35,277 bases of DNA from Acanthaster planci. Its lineage: Eukaryota; Echinodermata; Asteroidea; Valvatida; Acanthasteridae. The notes under the pieces were generated by a model. That model did not search any database. It saw only the letters and a list, made by a program, of their open reading frames with translations, and was not told the DNA's origin. The DNA lies in assembly GCF_001949145.1 (NCBI RefSeq), contig NW_019091464.1, positions 65,840 to 101,116 on the forward strand. The letters run 5' to 3'. Positions 9,950 to 20,520 of the stretch are shown here, in pieces. The translations under genes were made by a program, and so were the position numbers. The first letter of the stretch is position 1, and each line of letters begins with the position of its first letter.

Positions 9950-12400
9950 GTCCGCTTGAATCATTTCTCTTTCCCCCAGACTTCCACAAACACCCTATGC
10001 AAGCTACAAATGTCGCCTGGTGGCCTCCATTCACATCGAAGGTGTGCACAAGCTTTGTTGAAGTCCATAGTGTTTGGGTGAAGCTTGAGAGAGAGAAGCG
10101 GTCTACATCGACCATGCGCATTACAATGTAACACGTACACCCCACGGTAGGAAAAGGGCCATTTCAGGGCGTTGAGTCGCATCCAGCGGAAAACTGTTTT
10201 CGGCGGTCGAGTCCACACACCGATGAACTGGGCATTTGACAGGGTACACGAAATACAAACTGCAAAGATGCCAATAGCGCACTGTACATCGCTCTAATGC
10301 TTATATACCTGAAAACAAAAATAGTCTCTTCAGTTAAGTGGCCTCATAAAGACACGCACGGCCTCAGTGTGGCGACATTTGCTCAGGACTCGGTCCGTCA
10401 GAGTGACTTGGAGGAAAACTGGTCAGCCTTTCTGGTTCAACAAATACATAAGAGCCAAAACATTGAAACAGAAAAGATTCTTCCCCACAAAGGACAGAAA
10501 GGAACAAGAATGATCTGAATATACAAGTTTCAACGGAAAATACATGTATCATCGTTTATTTAGTTTCTATCCTGTATGTGTGATCTCTTTTCGGAAACCT
10601 CCAGCAAGGTCTCTACTCTTGTGACGAACACTGATACTACAGTGCAATAACGATCGGCCTTTTCTTGCGGTCGAATGGTTTCTCTTTCACTTCTCTGAAA
10701 GTTTTTGTTAATTCAGTTGAATGGAGTTCGGCATGTACGGTGTTAAACTCAGCAACGCCCATAAACGTGCATTGTTTGTGGCGTCCAAAGTGATCACACG
10801 TACAAAGTTGGGGGTATGCGAGCATGCGTTGTCGCGTCAACTGCGCAAATCTGTATCCGGTACGGTGAACATAGCAATTGACAATGACTTGCAGCTATAT
10901 TGGTTTGGGACGCATGAATGGAAGCTTTAAAGCGACAATCACGTCACAAATTTCGCAAGTGAAATAGGGTTTTCCTTGTCAGTTTCAACAAAAGCAACCG
11001 TTCATTTCCTTAAAACACGCTCAAATTCCATTTCATGGTTTTCTTTTCTCAATATTATCGCATTCATTTTCTTTTTTCGTGCAAAGAATGTTACGTTATT
11101 CTATTCTGTTTTTTAGGCGAACAAATCACCTACATGGCATCAGTTGTAAGTTAAATTTCCCGCATGTTCTGTCCATTCGTTTAAATGTAAGTTTTGTCTT
11201 TTTTTTAATCAGAAAATCCACTTTGATGCAATGCCAGTAATGAAGCTTATTATGCCAAAACAAATGAATGATTGTCTTTGTTTCACGGTGGATTCATTCA
11301 GAATTTTTTTCGAATTTTTCTTTCCTAGAAAGTAAGGATTCATGTTATCATCCAATCGAATCTGAATGTAAGCACACTGACAATGTTTATTAAATTTAAC
11401 TCCTTCCGACAAATTTGAACGATCAAAACACTTATTCGAATTTGAATCAGTTTATTTGACGAATGACTGCTCAAGTAACGAAATCGAATGACGTATTAAT
11501 GTTCGAATGCAAAATTAAAAAAACAAACAATTAAAAGACGAATGTGAATGGACTTTGCGTTGAACTGCACAATTTTTTAATTTATGAATTAGCCGGGGAA
11601 ACCCTAAAGTGACGTCGGTAAGTTTCATTCCTTAATGCAGATAAAAATATGTCACAAATATCAATGATACAAAATATTTATGCTATAATAACAAAAGAAA
11701 ATTTCGAAAGCAGTTTTGTATACGCCTATACCGACTAAAACGAATTAATGATTAACTTTCAACTGGTTTGAAGCTGGAAATTACTGACGTAACTGATTTA
11801 TGATATCCATTAACACCCCATTCATGCGTGCAACTACCATTTGGCGATTTGTCCGTGCAATCTTTGTGTTCTCTTCTGGCCAGTCGTAAAACAAATGTTG
11901 GTAAAACACGCAGTGCAATTCGGAAATTCTCCACCACTTAGCCTGACCAGAGCAGTGATGCCCATGTCGATTGACAGCAGGAAAAAACATTGTTCAAGTT
12001 CCAAACAGGCCAGGGCTGTTTGTTCAACTGTCAATAGGACTCACACTGTAGTGCACTTTATAATGTAACTTTCTTATCGTTCATCTACTTTTTAATGTTA
12101 TTTTAAAGACGTTTCATGTTTCAAACTCCTAGTCGTTATCATGCTTTAACTTTGTATAAAATAAACAAAATAATGAGACAATAAGAAATGTTCGTAGTTG
12201 ACACGGAAGTTAAACGTTCGAAAATGTAGCAGAAAAGCAAAAATCTTTAATCTGAAAAAAATCCCAAATAGAGAAAATCTTCATTTGTTTTCTCCCGAGG
12301 AAACCTATCATCTAGGGGAAAAAATGCTATAAATGGTTTTTAACAATAATCTGCCCGTCTACCGATCGAAGAAGCCAAGAAACTATAAATAGTTAGGCAA
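9950..12400. other. Intergenic stretch, no gene recognised
   Basis: Several 60-93-codon frames (9864-10218, 10297-10518, 10637-10930, 11209-11412, 11752-12068) overlap each other on both strands without a recognisable domain. No tandem repeat or clear element was seen. Confidence 0.5.
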
Positions 12401-12415
12401 ACATCTTGTTCCTCA

Positions 12416-12811
12416 ATGGATTACAATGCTACTCAGAGAAAACAAATGTTTTATAGGAAAATCTTGGCAGCATCATCACTTTTTACGTTGCCCACGCAAC
12501 AATACCTGGTACTGCATCAAAAGTTACGTGATTGGTATACCACTTTTGATTGCAAAATGCAACCCTACCACTTTGCCAGTGGTTCATCAGTGTTCTCGTT
12601 CCAAACTTTGTTAACAAGAATCCAATATTGGTCTTCAAATCTGCTTCATGCAGAAGTTTCCTCCTCGACAATGAAACCAACTTTTCCGGACCTGGAAATA
12701 GCATTAGGCCCCCTCAGGACCAAATGGATTGTTAGACTCTCAATGCAGGGTCAACTTGAAAACAGGAACCGCCCAAAAAGTACAAACGCCGTGAACGGTT
12801 GGAGTTGGTAA
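12416..12811 (+). CDS. Unknown 131-codon open frame
   Basis: An ATG-to-stop frame of 131 codons, one of the longest in the window apart from the named genes. The start context (CTCAATGGAT) is ordinary and no promoter was identified. The product is polar, with one short hydrophobic patch (ILAASSLFTLP, about residues 16-26), and has no cysteine pattern, signal peptide or family motif that I recognise. Overlapping frames on the minus strand (73 codons) and in another plus frame show that stops are scarce here in general, which weakens the case. It could be a chance frame or a decayed transposon fragment. The CTGTCC-rich stretch and the 20-bp tandem array follow directly. Confidence 0.12.
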   Translation: MDYNATQRKQMFYRKILAASSLFTLPTQQYLVLHQKLRDWYTTFDCKMQPYHFASGSSVFSFQTLLTRIQYWSSNLLHAEVSSSTMKPTFPDLEIALGPLRTKWIVRLSMQGQLENRNRPKSTNAVNGWSW

Positions 12812-12937
12812 ATCTGTCCACCGGTAAAACTGTCCCGGGCTGAACAAAATTAACTTGATAAAACTGTCCTCCTCCTCGTTATTCTGTCCCGTCCAGGTAA
12901 TTCTGTCCCCATGGTTTTTGTCACACGTTATTTCTCG
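12812..12937. repeat. Degenerate CTGTCC-rich short repeats
   Basis: The words AAATCTGTCC, AAAACTGTCC, AAAACTGTCC, TTCTGTCCC and TTCTGTCCCC recur at irregular spacing of about 20-35 bases, leading straight into the 20-bp tandem array. This suggests that the two arrays grew in one unstable locus. Confidence 0.5.
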
Positions 12938-13095
12938 TCACATGTTAACGTTTCATGTCACATGTTATTGTTTCATGTCACATGTTATTGTTTCATGTCA
13001 CATGTTACTGTTTTATGTCGATGTTACTGTTTCATGTCATATATTACTGTTTCATGTCACATGTTATTGTTTCATGTTACTGTTTCATGTCACAT
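12938..13095. repeat. 20-bp tandem array, about 8 copies
   Basis: The unit is TCACATGTTATTGTTTCATG. Full-length copies start at 12938, 12958, 12978, 12998, 13037 and 13057. A 19-base copy starts at 13018, and a shortened 13-base copy starts at 13077. Units 2, 3 and 7 are identical. The overlapping 60-83-codon frames with repeating CHMLLFHV wording are simply translations of this array; since 20 is not a multiple of 3, all plus frames give the same peptide cycle. Confidence 0.92.
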
Positions 13096-15060
13096 TCACA
13101 TTATAGCTATCCTCCAAAAATCCCTTTAAAAGTGTAAAATCAATCGAGCTATATTTATACTTTTAAACGGGAATTCCAACATTTTGTTTGGAATTTAGAA
13201 AGAAAAAAGCAGCTGTCTCACGCATTCGAGATTATCTTACGATCCGAAATGCCAAAATGAAATGTTCAGTTTTTAAAAGATATTTTTAGCTCCAATTTGA
13301 TATCAAACACCACGATTTTCAAGCAATTATACTTTTTTGGCTTGGTTTTCTGGTTTCGTTTTGCCATTCGGTTTCGTTTGTGACACCCCTTATAACCTCG
13401 GTGACTGAACTGACGTGGAGGAATGCACCGACCAACACAAACACTGCATAAAAAGTGACCCATTTTGGGGACAAGCATCTCGGTATCCTGCCAACGCAGG
13501 CGCATCTTGCCAACCTGGCTACGTTCGCCTTTTTAGTGATAAGGTCTGAAAACTGTCTCGGAAAACTCAACTTGAAGTCGTGAGAGTGCGGAAAACCCAC
13601 ACACAATCTCCACACATAGCAGTAGATACGCCCCCGGAGCTACGGTTAAATTCCGTGTCAATACAGAGTGGAGTTATTCCTACTGCATAGGGACTGTGGG
13701 ACTGAGGCCAACATCCATTCTCTCTCTTGTGCTTATTTTTACGAATAACAATACACTGTTTTGCCGCCACGTAAATCCTGGGCGGTCAGGTCAGCCATCA
13801 CAAGGTCACATCCGGATCACCTGGCTGAGGCTCCCAAGTCACGCACGAGTATACAGACCCAATTGTAATGTGACTGCAGCCGCAACAACAGCCAATCATG
13901 CCAATTTTGAAGTCGCAGCCCACAAGTGATTCGGACACAGCCGTACATAAAAAGCATGAACGCGGCCAGGATTTTTTCTAAGCCAGAGAAGCACTTTTTG
14001 CGGGGTTTTCTGGGGCAAAGCACTCATCAGTCACGAACCGATAAACCATTAACAGTGAAAGGGAGTTAATTTCGAGAATTCCCCACCCCAAGAAGTGTGT
14101 GATTTCCTTTTCCTCTCATCTCCTTTTTTCCCTATTTCTCTCGATTTTTCTTCCTTTACATTTTTCATTTTCTTCCAGGGGGCAACCGCCCCTTCACCAC
14201 ACCCGTGCAAGTAAAACTTTTGATTGGGACAGGTCCAACTATTTCCCTCTTGCGCTAAAGCCCATGCTTCAGATTTGCCGGCACTTTGGGCGACGCACAG
14301 CCGTAAAACAGAGCCCCCAATAATATCCAATCATATCACCACTGAAACGTCCAGATTATCGAGGAAGCTCCCTCCATTGGGGGTATAAAACGACGCAAAC
14401 TTAATAAATGACCAAAAAAGGCAAAATACTGATGCTGATTCTAAGTACATGTACATGTCAAAATAGACCTCGAATAGTAACGATGAACAATTCTTATAAA
14501 GCGTTAATACCTTAAAAGTCTCTATGCGCTGAAAGAGTATTTCTGTTCGAACCGATAGACGTGCCCTCTCTCAACCAAATAATGCGAGAGACTATAAAAA
14601 GCAAGTTCGTATTGTAATCAACGCATGTGCGCTGCACTGCACTGCACTGGAAAGTAGGACAGGGGTCACTTTTACTTAAAACAATCGTTTCAACCGCGCG
14701 TCCTGAGCGGGCGCCCTTCTCTGACATTCGTTTGTGTAGTGAATGTTCATCGCGCGATTCAGCTAGAGCTTCGATTTTTATGAATTCATTTCAGGTTTTG
14801 GTTCATTTTTGTTTGCCATGAATAGATGTGAGCACGATTTTTCAAATTTGTCTGTGGACCGTGGCCCGATTGAAGGAGTTTTTAAGGAACAACAATACAT
14901 TCCACATGCTGTACTTGGATTAATCGACACTTAATCAGCCTTGATTTGTATGAAATTACCTGATACATGTAGTTTAAACTCGTACATATTTAAAATTTCA
15001 GTTTTCTTCCATTTTAAGTTTCATTATATCTTTAAAAATACTGCTTTTCCGTAAAGATTT
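13096..15060. other. Intergenic stretch, no gene recognised
   Basis: Overlapping short frames at 13266-13929 and 14049-14330 show no domain. A polypyrimidine tract (about 14105-14175) ends in TTCTTCCAG followed by GGGGCAACCGCCCC, a short hairpin. Such a run resembles a splice acceptor, but no exon is recognisable after it, and it may belong to a repeat. Confidence 0.45.
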
Positions 15061-15065
15061 CCTGC

Positions 15066-15235
15066 AGTGAGTTCCATACACAAATGTCACTTGGCACCCG
15101 TGCACAAACTAGGCCTATGTGAGGCTGGTCTGAAAAATTCTGTTTTCTAAGAAAATGCTTCGATTTTCTCACAGCTTAATTTGACTTTATGGGACATATT
15201 ATTGCTTTCTAAGGGCTAATATTGCGACGCAGGGG
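15066..15235. repeat. Dispersed repeat family B, copy 1
   Basis: Colinear with 21922-22085 in the same orientation. Shared wording in order: TTCCATACACA or TTTCATACACA, CACCCGTGCACAAAC or CACCCCGTGCACAAAC, CCTATG, TGGTCTGAAAA, TTCT.TTTTCT, GGGACAT or TGGACAT, TGC.TTCTA and GGCTAATA. Divergence with small indels indicates an old family. It is not recognised. Confidence 0.65.
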
Positions 15236-16139
15236 AAAATTAGTGACATTTGTATAAGAAAATCTTGCAAATTTCCTTTCCGTAAATGTTATAGAAATGT
15301 ACTATAAATTATTTTGGGACACTATTGAATATTATTTTTGAAATGACTGTACGGGATAGTAGGTTACCAGAATGTTCTTTCTGTTCTTGATTCTTCCCTA
15401 TTTCGTCTTCAGCATCTTCCTTATTTCAGCAATTTCTTAAACGATCGTCGTATACGCGTATCAACAGCAACCCATTCGCGACACATATATTCGTTTTACG
15501 TACAAACGACCTTTGCAAAAGTTCATTTGCGCACGCAGAGTTTGTAATTAAGGACTTATTCATTATTTAGGGGCCTCTGAGCTATGGTGAAATACTAAAC
15601 TCTTTCAATACTAGAAGCCGACACGGAAAGTATCCAAGTTCGGACGGGTTTAGTTATTTTTTGGGAGGATGACCTCAGCCAACTTTCAGTGGCCAAGAAA
15701 ATGGCATAATCACTCCATTGCCGAAAGGGGGTTAACCTCGTCAGATTAAAAAAGGTGTTCGCTTACCAATGCGTCATATAAAATAACATAAAGTGTCTTC
15801 TGTGTAGGTTTGTCCCGACCACGGCGTGAAGATAAATCTTGTAGTTCAAGAGGTATAGCCAAAAGGCTGAAAATAATCTCGTCTTTCTCACATGAACAAG
15901 TAGAGCTTACTCCTAAAAACTGCAAAAAAGTGTGGATTACATTCGTACACAAAGCTATGAGCCACTACTGTTCTGCCTTGCGTAAAACTACGCTCCGATT
16001 CATGAATATGGAAATCTTTCACGTCAAGTTTCTCCTTTTGCGGATTCAAAGGAGGTGGAAATACATTGCAAGAAAGATTTCCTGAGTCATGAATGTCATA
16101 TTTCATGTCTCCTTTGACGAACATGAATGCCCCAAAAGA
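15236..16139. other. Intergenic stretch, no gene recognised
   Basis: A plus frame of 91 codons at 15810-16085 and overlapping minus frames show no recognisable domain, and no splice sites support them. Nothing repetitive was seen. Confidence 0.45.
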
Positions 16140-16575
16140 ACTCATGGGTCCAAAACCCGAAACTCAATCAGATGATGGAAGAAATAGAAAAGTTTCAATT
16201 CATTTATTGGGCCTTTCAAGAGTTACATGCGGGTGTTGTCCACTCCGAAAAACTAGGGGCTCTCAATAATGCACTTGTGTGGGTCCCAACAGTTAAGGTG
16301 AATAAAACATGTACATGTAATGTATATGGAAAATAGTCCAACACCCATGAATGTTAACTCCACTGTATAAAAAGAAACATCTGAAACCTTATCTATATAT
16401 TTACACATTCTCTCGAAAGTCATGCCAAAAGACTCTTGCATGGTCACTCTTGCCAAACAGCAGGACATGTGCAATGGGCCTCGAGCTGGACTTCTTGTGG
16501 ACTCATGGGTGCGCAAAAACGACACTTAATAAGATGATGGAACAAATCGAAAAGCAGCTAATTCAGTTTACTGAA
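16140..16575. repeat. Repeat family A copy 1, flanked by a 70-bp direct repeat
   Basis: The central part (about 16230-16490) aligns with 20819-21063. Shared wording includes CCACTCCGAAAA, GGGCTCTCAATAAT, GTGGGTCCCA, AGGTGAATAAAACATGT, GAATGTTAACT, ACATCTGAAACCTT, TTACACATTCTCT, AAGTCATGCCAAA and GGCCTCGAGCTG. It is flanked by a direct repeat of about 70 bp at 16140-16208 and 16501-16575, which share ACTCATGGGT, GATGATGGAA and AAATAGAAAAG or AAATCGAAAAG, offset by 361 bp. The structure is either a tandem duplication or an element with long terminal direct repeats. Both flank copies translate to LN-x-MME-x-IEK in the same frame, which may be coincidence of the duplication. Confidence 0.65.
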
Positions 16576-16621
16576 TTTCACATGATTATGAGCGTCGACA
16601 TGAATTTCAAAGTGTGTTGCT

Positions 16622-17570
16622 GAAAATGAATTAATTGCCGGGGTAACTTTAGTCTCTGCTCGAGTCACATGTGAAGTTTTGTTTTAGACAACGCAACCAT
16701 GCTGTCACCAAAAGATTTAAACGGTAAAAATGCGTAGAAAATTATAATGTACGATGAGCTAACAAATATCAACGGAAAAATATAAATCTGACTAAGCTGC
16801 ATATACATGTAAATACAAATTCCAATGTGCTTACATTCCAAAGTAACAATTTTTATAAATGCTTTCAGTGTTTCGGCACAGTTTAACTGCTTACTTGTAG
16901 TTCTGTTTCATTTAAAGTTTCAGTTCACTCATTTCAGCATGATTAATAAGTAAATTTATTTTCACGTTAACATTTTGGTCTATACATAAAATATTTCTTG
17001 TAATTTATCGGAGAATAACGCCATGACGGTGTACATGCAGTTTTACCAATTTAAAATTGTTTGAGAAGAAAAATGTATTCATCATTTTCGCAATTTCCTT
17101 CTTTCTTTTTTTTTCAAATTTCAAATGAAACTGTAAACAATAGTACAGTTACTGGAAAACTTGGAAGATGGCAATGTAACTTATAGACACGTTTTGCTGG
17201 AATGTTTTTAGTGTATTCCGTCTTCATCCTTACTTCCCGACACTTTTAAAAACTGTCAGCGCTACTGTGAACCGTAGCATTCGGTAATCCCAAATATTTT
17301 GTAACAAGTGTTCTCCCCTCTTAAAAAAGTTCCCTTTTTAAATTTAAACTCGCGCGCCCTGGTTTTCTGAAGTGCCCTCAACTTGAGTGCATGCCAACTT
17401 GATAGGAATACTTGTGCGGCCGTAAAGAGCGCCGCCTATTGTCAAAACGCGAACTTGGGTCTCCCTCTAATACACGTTTCCTTTGAAACATCGTGCTTAA
17501 CCATTCCGTCATGCTTCCATCGGCAAAACATTACCAATTTCTAAATTACATGTCAGGGACAGGCATTTTG
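16622..17570. other. AT-rich intergenic stretch, nothing recognised
   Basis: No open frame above about 60 codons. Scattered TACATGTA words and poly-T runs only. Confidence 0.55.
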
Positions 17571-17573
17571 ATA

Positions 17574-17699
17574 AGGGGCTGTCCATAACGTACATGTACG
17601 TACGCACGAAATTCTGACTTTTCAGACCAACCTCCCTGTGCGCACTGCGTACGCAACGGCACCCTCCCCCCCGTGCGTACGTCCTTTATAGACGGCCCT
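17574..17699. mobile_element. Short inverted-repeat element with GGGCTGTCCATAA-type ends
   Basis: The left end, AGGGGCTGTCCATAACGTAC followed by GTACGTACGCACG, is mirrored at the right end by CGTGCGTACGTCC TTTATAGACGGCCCT. Ends of the form GGGCTGTCCATAA occur on MITEs in many animal genomes. The interior contains CTGCGTACGCA and a poly-C run. The length is about 126 bp with no coding capacity, and no target-site duplication was confirmed. Confidence 0.6.
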
Positions 17700-18440
17700 G
17701 AACGGTATTTAGCCGCCTTGCTATATGCGCGTCAACACTTGCGCCAAGCGTTGCGTATAGGTACCTCTGCTGCATTCTCACCGCTGCGCGCGTATTAAAA
17801 CGTGCGTGCCTCCTCCCTTTGTAAAAAGCGTATATCTTCGTTTTCACGAAGGAAAGAGCGTTTTTACTAATTTATGTTGGCTAAGGAACCACTGTGTTCA
17901 TTCTAATTACTGGGTTTACGGAAAATTTGAACTGTCGTAGAATCACGTGAATGTTTCCTTACTACATTAAGTTCTGGCAAAGTAGTAGTTTTTACTGTTA
18001 TGAGAAACTTCTCTGGTGATAATATGGAAAATGTTTTTATATAACTTCGAAATCCGCAGGTCTGTCCCTTCCATGAAACTGGTGACGATTGGTATTTTGT
18101 AACCGAATGTACCCGAATTGTACCAATACTCCACATGCACCCAATGATTCAAACTTCTATTTGAAAAAAATGACAATATAGCAGCAGCCCTCCGGTAAAA
18201 AAGGAAGCAAATAAACTTTTCGTGGCTCAACAATTCATAGAAACTCGGTCAATCACCGTCACATATCAATCATTTTAACCCTTTTGAAAATATTCAAACT
18301 GGAATGAAGCTGTCCATTCCAATTCGACGTTCAATACTGTACTGTTCTACTTAGAGTTTTCAAAATGCAAAACTTATTCTGAAACCCTCCCTTCACTGTC
18401 TCAGGTAATATTCGCCGACGCATGGCATTTTAGGCGTGTA
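17700..18440. other. Stretch downstream of the ZDHHC24-like gene
   Basis: This would hold the 3' untranslated region of the minus-strand acyltransferase gene. I saw no exact AATAAA on the minus strand between 18440 and 17900, so the polyadenylation site is either further away or uses a variant signal. Two minus frames of 77 and 88 codons (17903-18233) are unremarkable. Confidence 0.4.
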
Positions 18441-19301
18441 TCACAAGTCTTTGACTTCCTCCAGACTGGGAGACCCGGATTCCACAAAATGAACACCATC
18501 GCCAGGAAGGGGCGAAGTGACCAGGGGGAAGACCCAGACGAAATACCAGCGAGTGCCCAGTACCCCACGGATGTTCCGCAACCAGCCCTGGTCGTACGAA
18601 CGGTCGCCGAGGCGCCGAAACTCGTGCGTTGTCTGACCCCGCAACACGATCAGCGCGTGGTACAGAAAGAGCGCGGTAAAAATGAAGAAGCAATAGAGGC
18701 ACGTGCCGCTCTGGAAAGCGATGAAGAAGGACAAGGGCTGGACGAGGCCGTACATCCAGGCAAGCACTGGCGTGAAGGATGCGATCAAAGTCGTCAGGTT
18801 CAAGTTCTCGCCGATGCACTGCACGGCCAAGTCCGCGCTGATGTAACTTGCGTAGACTGTCAGGAGGCCGATGTACATGATGCACATAAGGTAATAACGC
18901 TGATTGGCGTGGCCTATGCAACAGCCCATGAAGATGCAGTGGTGATCGCGCTTCAGGACGCATTTCCCACATTCGCTGCAGTGGAAGGCGCGGGGAGGGG
19001 AGTTGGTTTGACAGCTGTGGCAGTAGCTCCAACCAGGCTTCAGAACGGCCGGCAAAACCACGCTCCGGGAAGAGTTCTCCACACCCATGGCCATGATAAA
19101 ATTGCCAAAAAGGTTGACGAACAAGAACAGCCCCAGAATCGCACAAAACCAGTAGGAAAGAGCGCTTTCCGCGTATACACGCGGTAGCACGATGGACAGT
19201 TCAAGGCCCTCCACCAAGATTTCGCATGTAGAGACGAGCACTGAAAATCTATCCACAGCGGTTCGAGGTACTGCGCGCCTCCAACTGAATGACGGGATCA
19301 T
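18441..19301 (-). CDS. ZDHHC24: ZDHHC24-like DHHC palmitoyltransferase (protein S-acyltransferase)
   Basis: This encodes a multi-pass membrane enzyme that transfers palmitate from its own acylated cysteine to cysteines of client proteins, usually on Golgi or ER membranes. The frame has 286 residues (human ZDHHC24 has about 284). Membrane segments lie near residues 19-40, 50-72, 136-160, 170-197 and 199-220. The cysteine-rich domain spans 91-137. Zinc ligands C94, C97, H107, C114 and C108, C111, H121, C128 have the spacing of solved DHHC enzymes, and the catalytic motif is D119-H-H-C122. TTHE at 224-227 fits the family TTxE motif, and RGQTTHEF plus the tail SPLPGDG (263-269) point to ZDHHC24 specifically. 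The ATG is chosen because it leaves about 18 residues before the first helix. The frame is open upstream to a splice acceptor at 19344-19345, so an N-terminal extension (HLIGESPYRRIFNA) cannot be excluded. Base composition is GC-richer than the surroundings. Antisense frames of 232-238 codons are shadows. Confidence 0.95.
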   Translation of the reverse strand: MIPSFSWRRAVPRTAVDRFSVLVSTCEILVEGLELSIVLPRVYAESALSYWFCAILGLFLFVNLFGNFIMAMGVENSSRSVVLPAVLKPGWSYCHSCQTNSPPRAFHCSECGKCVLKRDHHCIFMGCCIGHANQRYYLMCIMYIGLLTVYASYISADLAVQCIGENLNLTTLIASFTPVLAWMYGLVQPLSFFIAFQSGTCLYCFFIFTALFLYHALIVLRGQTTHEFRRLGDRSYDQGWLRNIRGVLGTRWYFVWVFPLVTSPLPGDGVHFVESGSPSLEEVKDL

Positions 19302-19342
19302 TGCGTTAAAGATTCGTCTGTATGGAGATTCGCCAATTAGAT

Positions 19343-19373
19343 GCTGAAATTAAACAAAATGTACAGTTAAGTG
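19343..19373 (-). other. Splice acceptor upstream of the ZDHHC24-like start
   Basis: On the minus strand a pyrimidine-rich run TTTTGTTTAATTTCAG ends at the AG 19344-19345, with a TTAAC branch-like word about 25 bases before it. The exon would begin at 19343, 42 bases ahead of the ATG. This implies that the coding exon is preceded by an intron and a 5' exon further right. That 5' exon could lie near 20264-20450 (donor-like GG/GTAAAC) or near 22489-22690 (donor GAAG/GTAAGA). Confidence 0.55.
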
Positions 19374-19731
19374 GCGCCACGGTATAACCTCAGTCTAGAT
19401 TTTAATGCCTCTAAGCCAACATCACTTATTTCATCTCACTGGGAAGTGTGCGACTTCCCCGATGTATGCCCTTTCAATTTTTTTTTACCGGACTCAGTAA
19501 GTGGATATATCATGGCTCGAATGTCGTTCCAACTTCGAATACATAAACTAGTGTATATTTCTTCCTGTATAAACACTCAGCGCCACGATTTTGGCAGATT
19601 GAATTTCAATAACTTTTTTTCGAATGTTCCCGCCCAAAAAAGACACATTTTGTACAGCTGCTGTATTTCAAGAGGTCAATGCAAAATATGAAATTATGGC
19701 GCGTTGTTTAGCTTGAACAAAATTTTAATTA

Positions 19732-19906
19732 CAGTGGAACACTTGTTATGACAAGGTTCTCGGGACTTTTAAGATTACGCTTTCCTAACATGTACCTTTT
19801 ATTATCGGTAATGGAAACCAAGAAAAACCAAGTTTTTTGCCCTAAATCTGTTCTTGTTATAAAAGTGACATGGTTTTAACAATGCTCTGTTTTCAGTGTT
19901 CGACTG
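19732..19906. mobile_element. Tigger/pogo-like MITE, 175 bp, TA target duplication
   Basis: The element starts CAGTGGAACACTTGTTATGA and ends AGTGTTCGACTG, inverted, and it is flanked by TA on both sides (19730-19731 and 19907-19908). CAGTGGAAC followed by TTGTTATGACAAGGTTCTCG resembles the consensus ends of pogo/Tigger elements, where CAGT.GAAC is followed by GTTATAACGA-like subterminal motifs. Inner parts also pair (CTTGTTATGACAAG against CTTGTTATAA). There is no coding capacity, so it is non-autonomous. Family assignment is by memory of the consensus. Confidence 0.65.
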
Positions 19907-20149
19907 TATACATAAGTGCATTGCAACAAACAACAAAAAGTATGTGCACAAGTATGCTATAGGATTACTGGTTTTGTTCTACATTGGGTCCATCCATGGA
20001 AGTAGTTTTAATTATGCCATTCATACCGGTGACCAATGTCTCAGGATACAGATCCACAGAAGCCTGTATACAGATGTTCTCAGTTTCTTACCAGTAAACG
20101 AGAACAAACTGGCCTGCACCAACCACGTCCCAATTTCCGTATCACAAGC

Positions 20150-20520
20150 TCTTTTTGCTATTCGGGGGCGGAGTCATGGTTCAACAAATTGAGGGTCTGT
20201 ACCGTTGAAGGATTAAAGCTGCGAGCAGGACAGTGACCCGTATTGCTGTGAAATTTGGTTTACCCAACTGGGCAGATCCAGCAGAGGGCGTAGGGAGCAC
20301 GCCCACCCCAAACAAACGAAAGAAAATATCAATACAATACGCCAGTGAAGAATGGACGATGATTGGGCGGAAACGCATGTTGGCGACCACCGGTGGTAAT
20401 CTAAGTCGCAGATTGAATCCCCCAAGTGCTCTTTTGTCAAATAAGTGGAGGCATCTACGTCTGTTAATTAATGGCAATAGGGCATTTTATATTTTAGGGT
20501 ATTTTGGGAGGATGGCGAGC
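20150..20520. promoter_or_regulatory. Candidate divergent promoter region
   Basis: A GC-richer patch has a GC-box-like GGGGGCGGAG (about 20164-20173), GCCCACCCC (20300-20308) and GATTGGGCGG (about 20361-20370), which on the minus strand reads CCGCCCAATC, a CCAAT box next to a GC element. It lies between the ZDHHC24-like gene, transcribed leftward, and a possible rightward first exon at 20512. A donor-like GG/GTAAAC on the minus strand ends at 20264. Activity is inferred only. Confidence 0.3.

Noticed and set aside
12938-13095. CRISPR-like appearance of short regular repeats
   Set aside because: The repeats are directly contiguous with no spacers, and the genome is eukaryotic.
12855-13137. 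Three overlapping plus frames with CHMLLFHV-type repeats
   Set aside because: A 20-bp array lacking stops reads open in all three frames, so the frames carry no evidence of coding.
14180-14200. Polypyrimidine tract plus CAG before GGGGCAACCGCCCC as a splice acceptor
   Set aside because: No open frame with recognisable protein follows; it is more likely part of a repeat.
18430-19187. Long open frames overlapping the acyltransferase: 232 codons on the plus strand and 238 on the minus strand in another frame
   Set aside because: They are shadows of the GC-rich ZDHHC24-like gene, whose frame has all the family motifs; the others have none.
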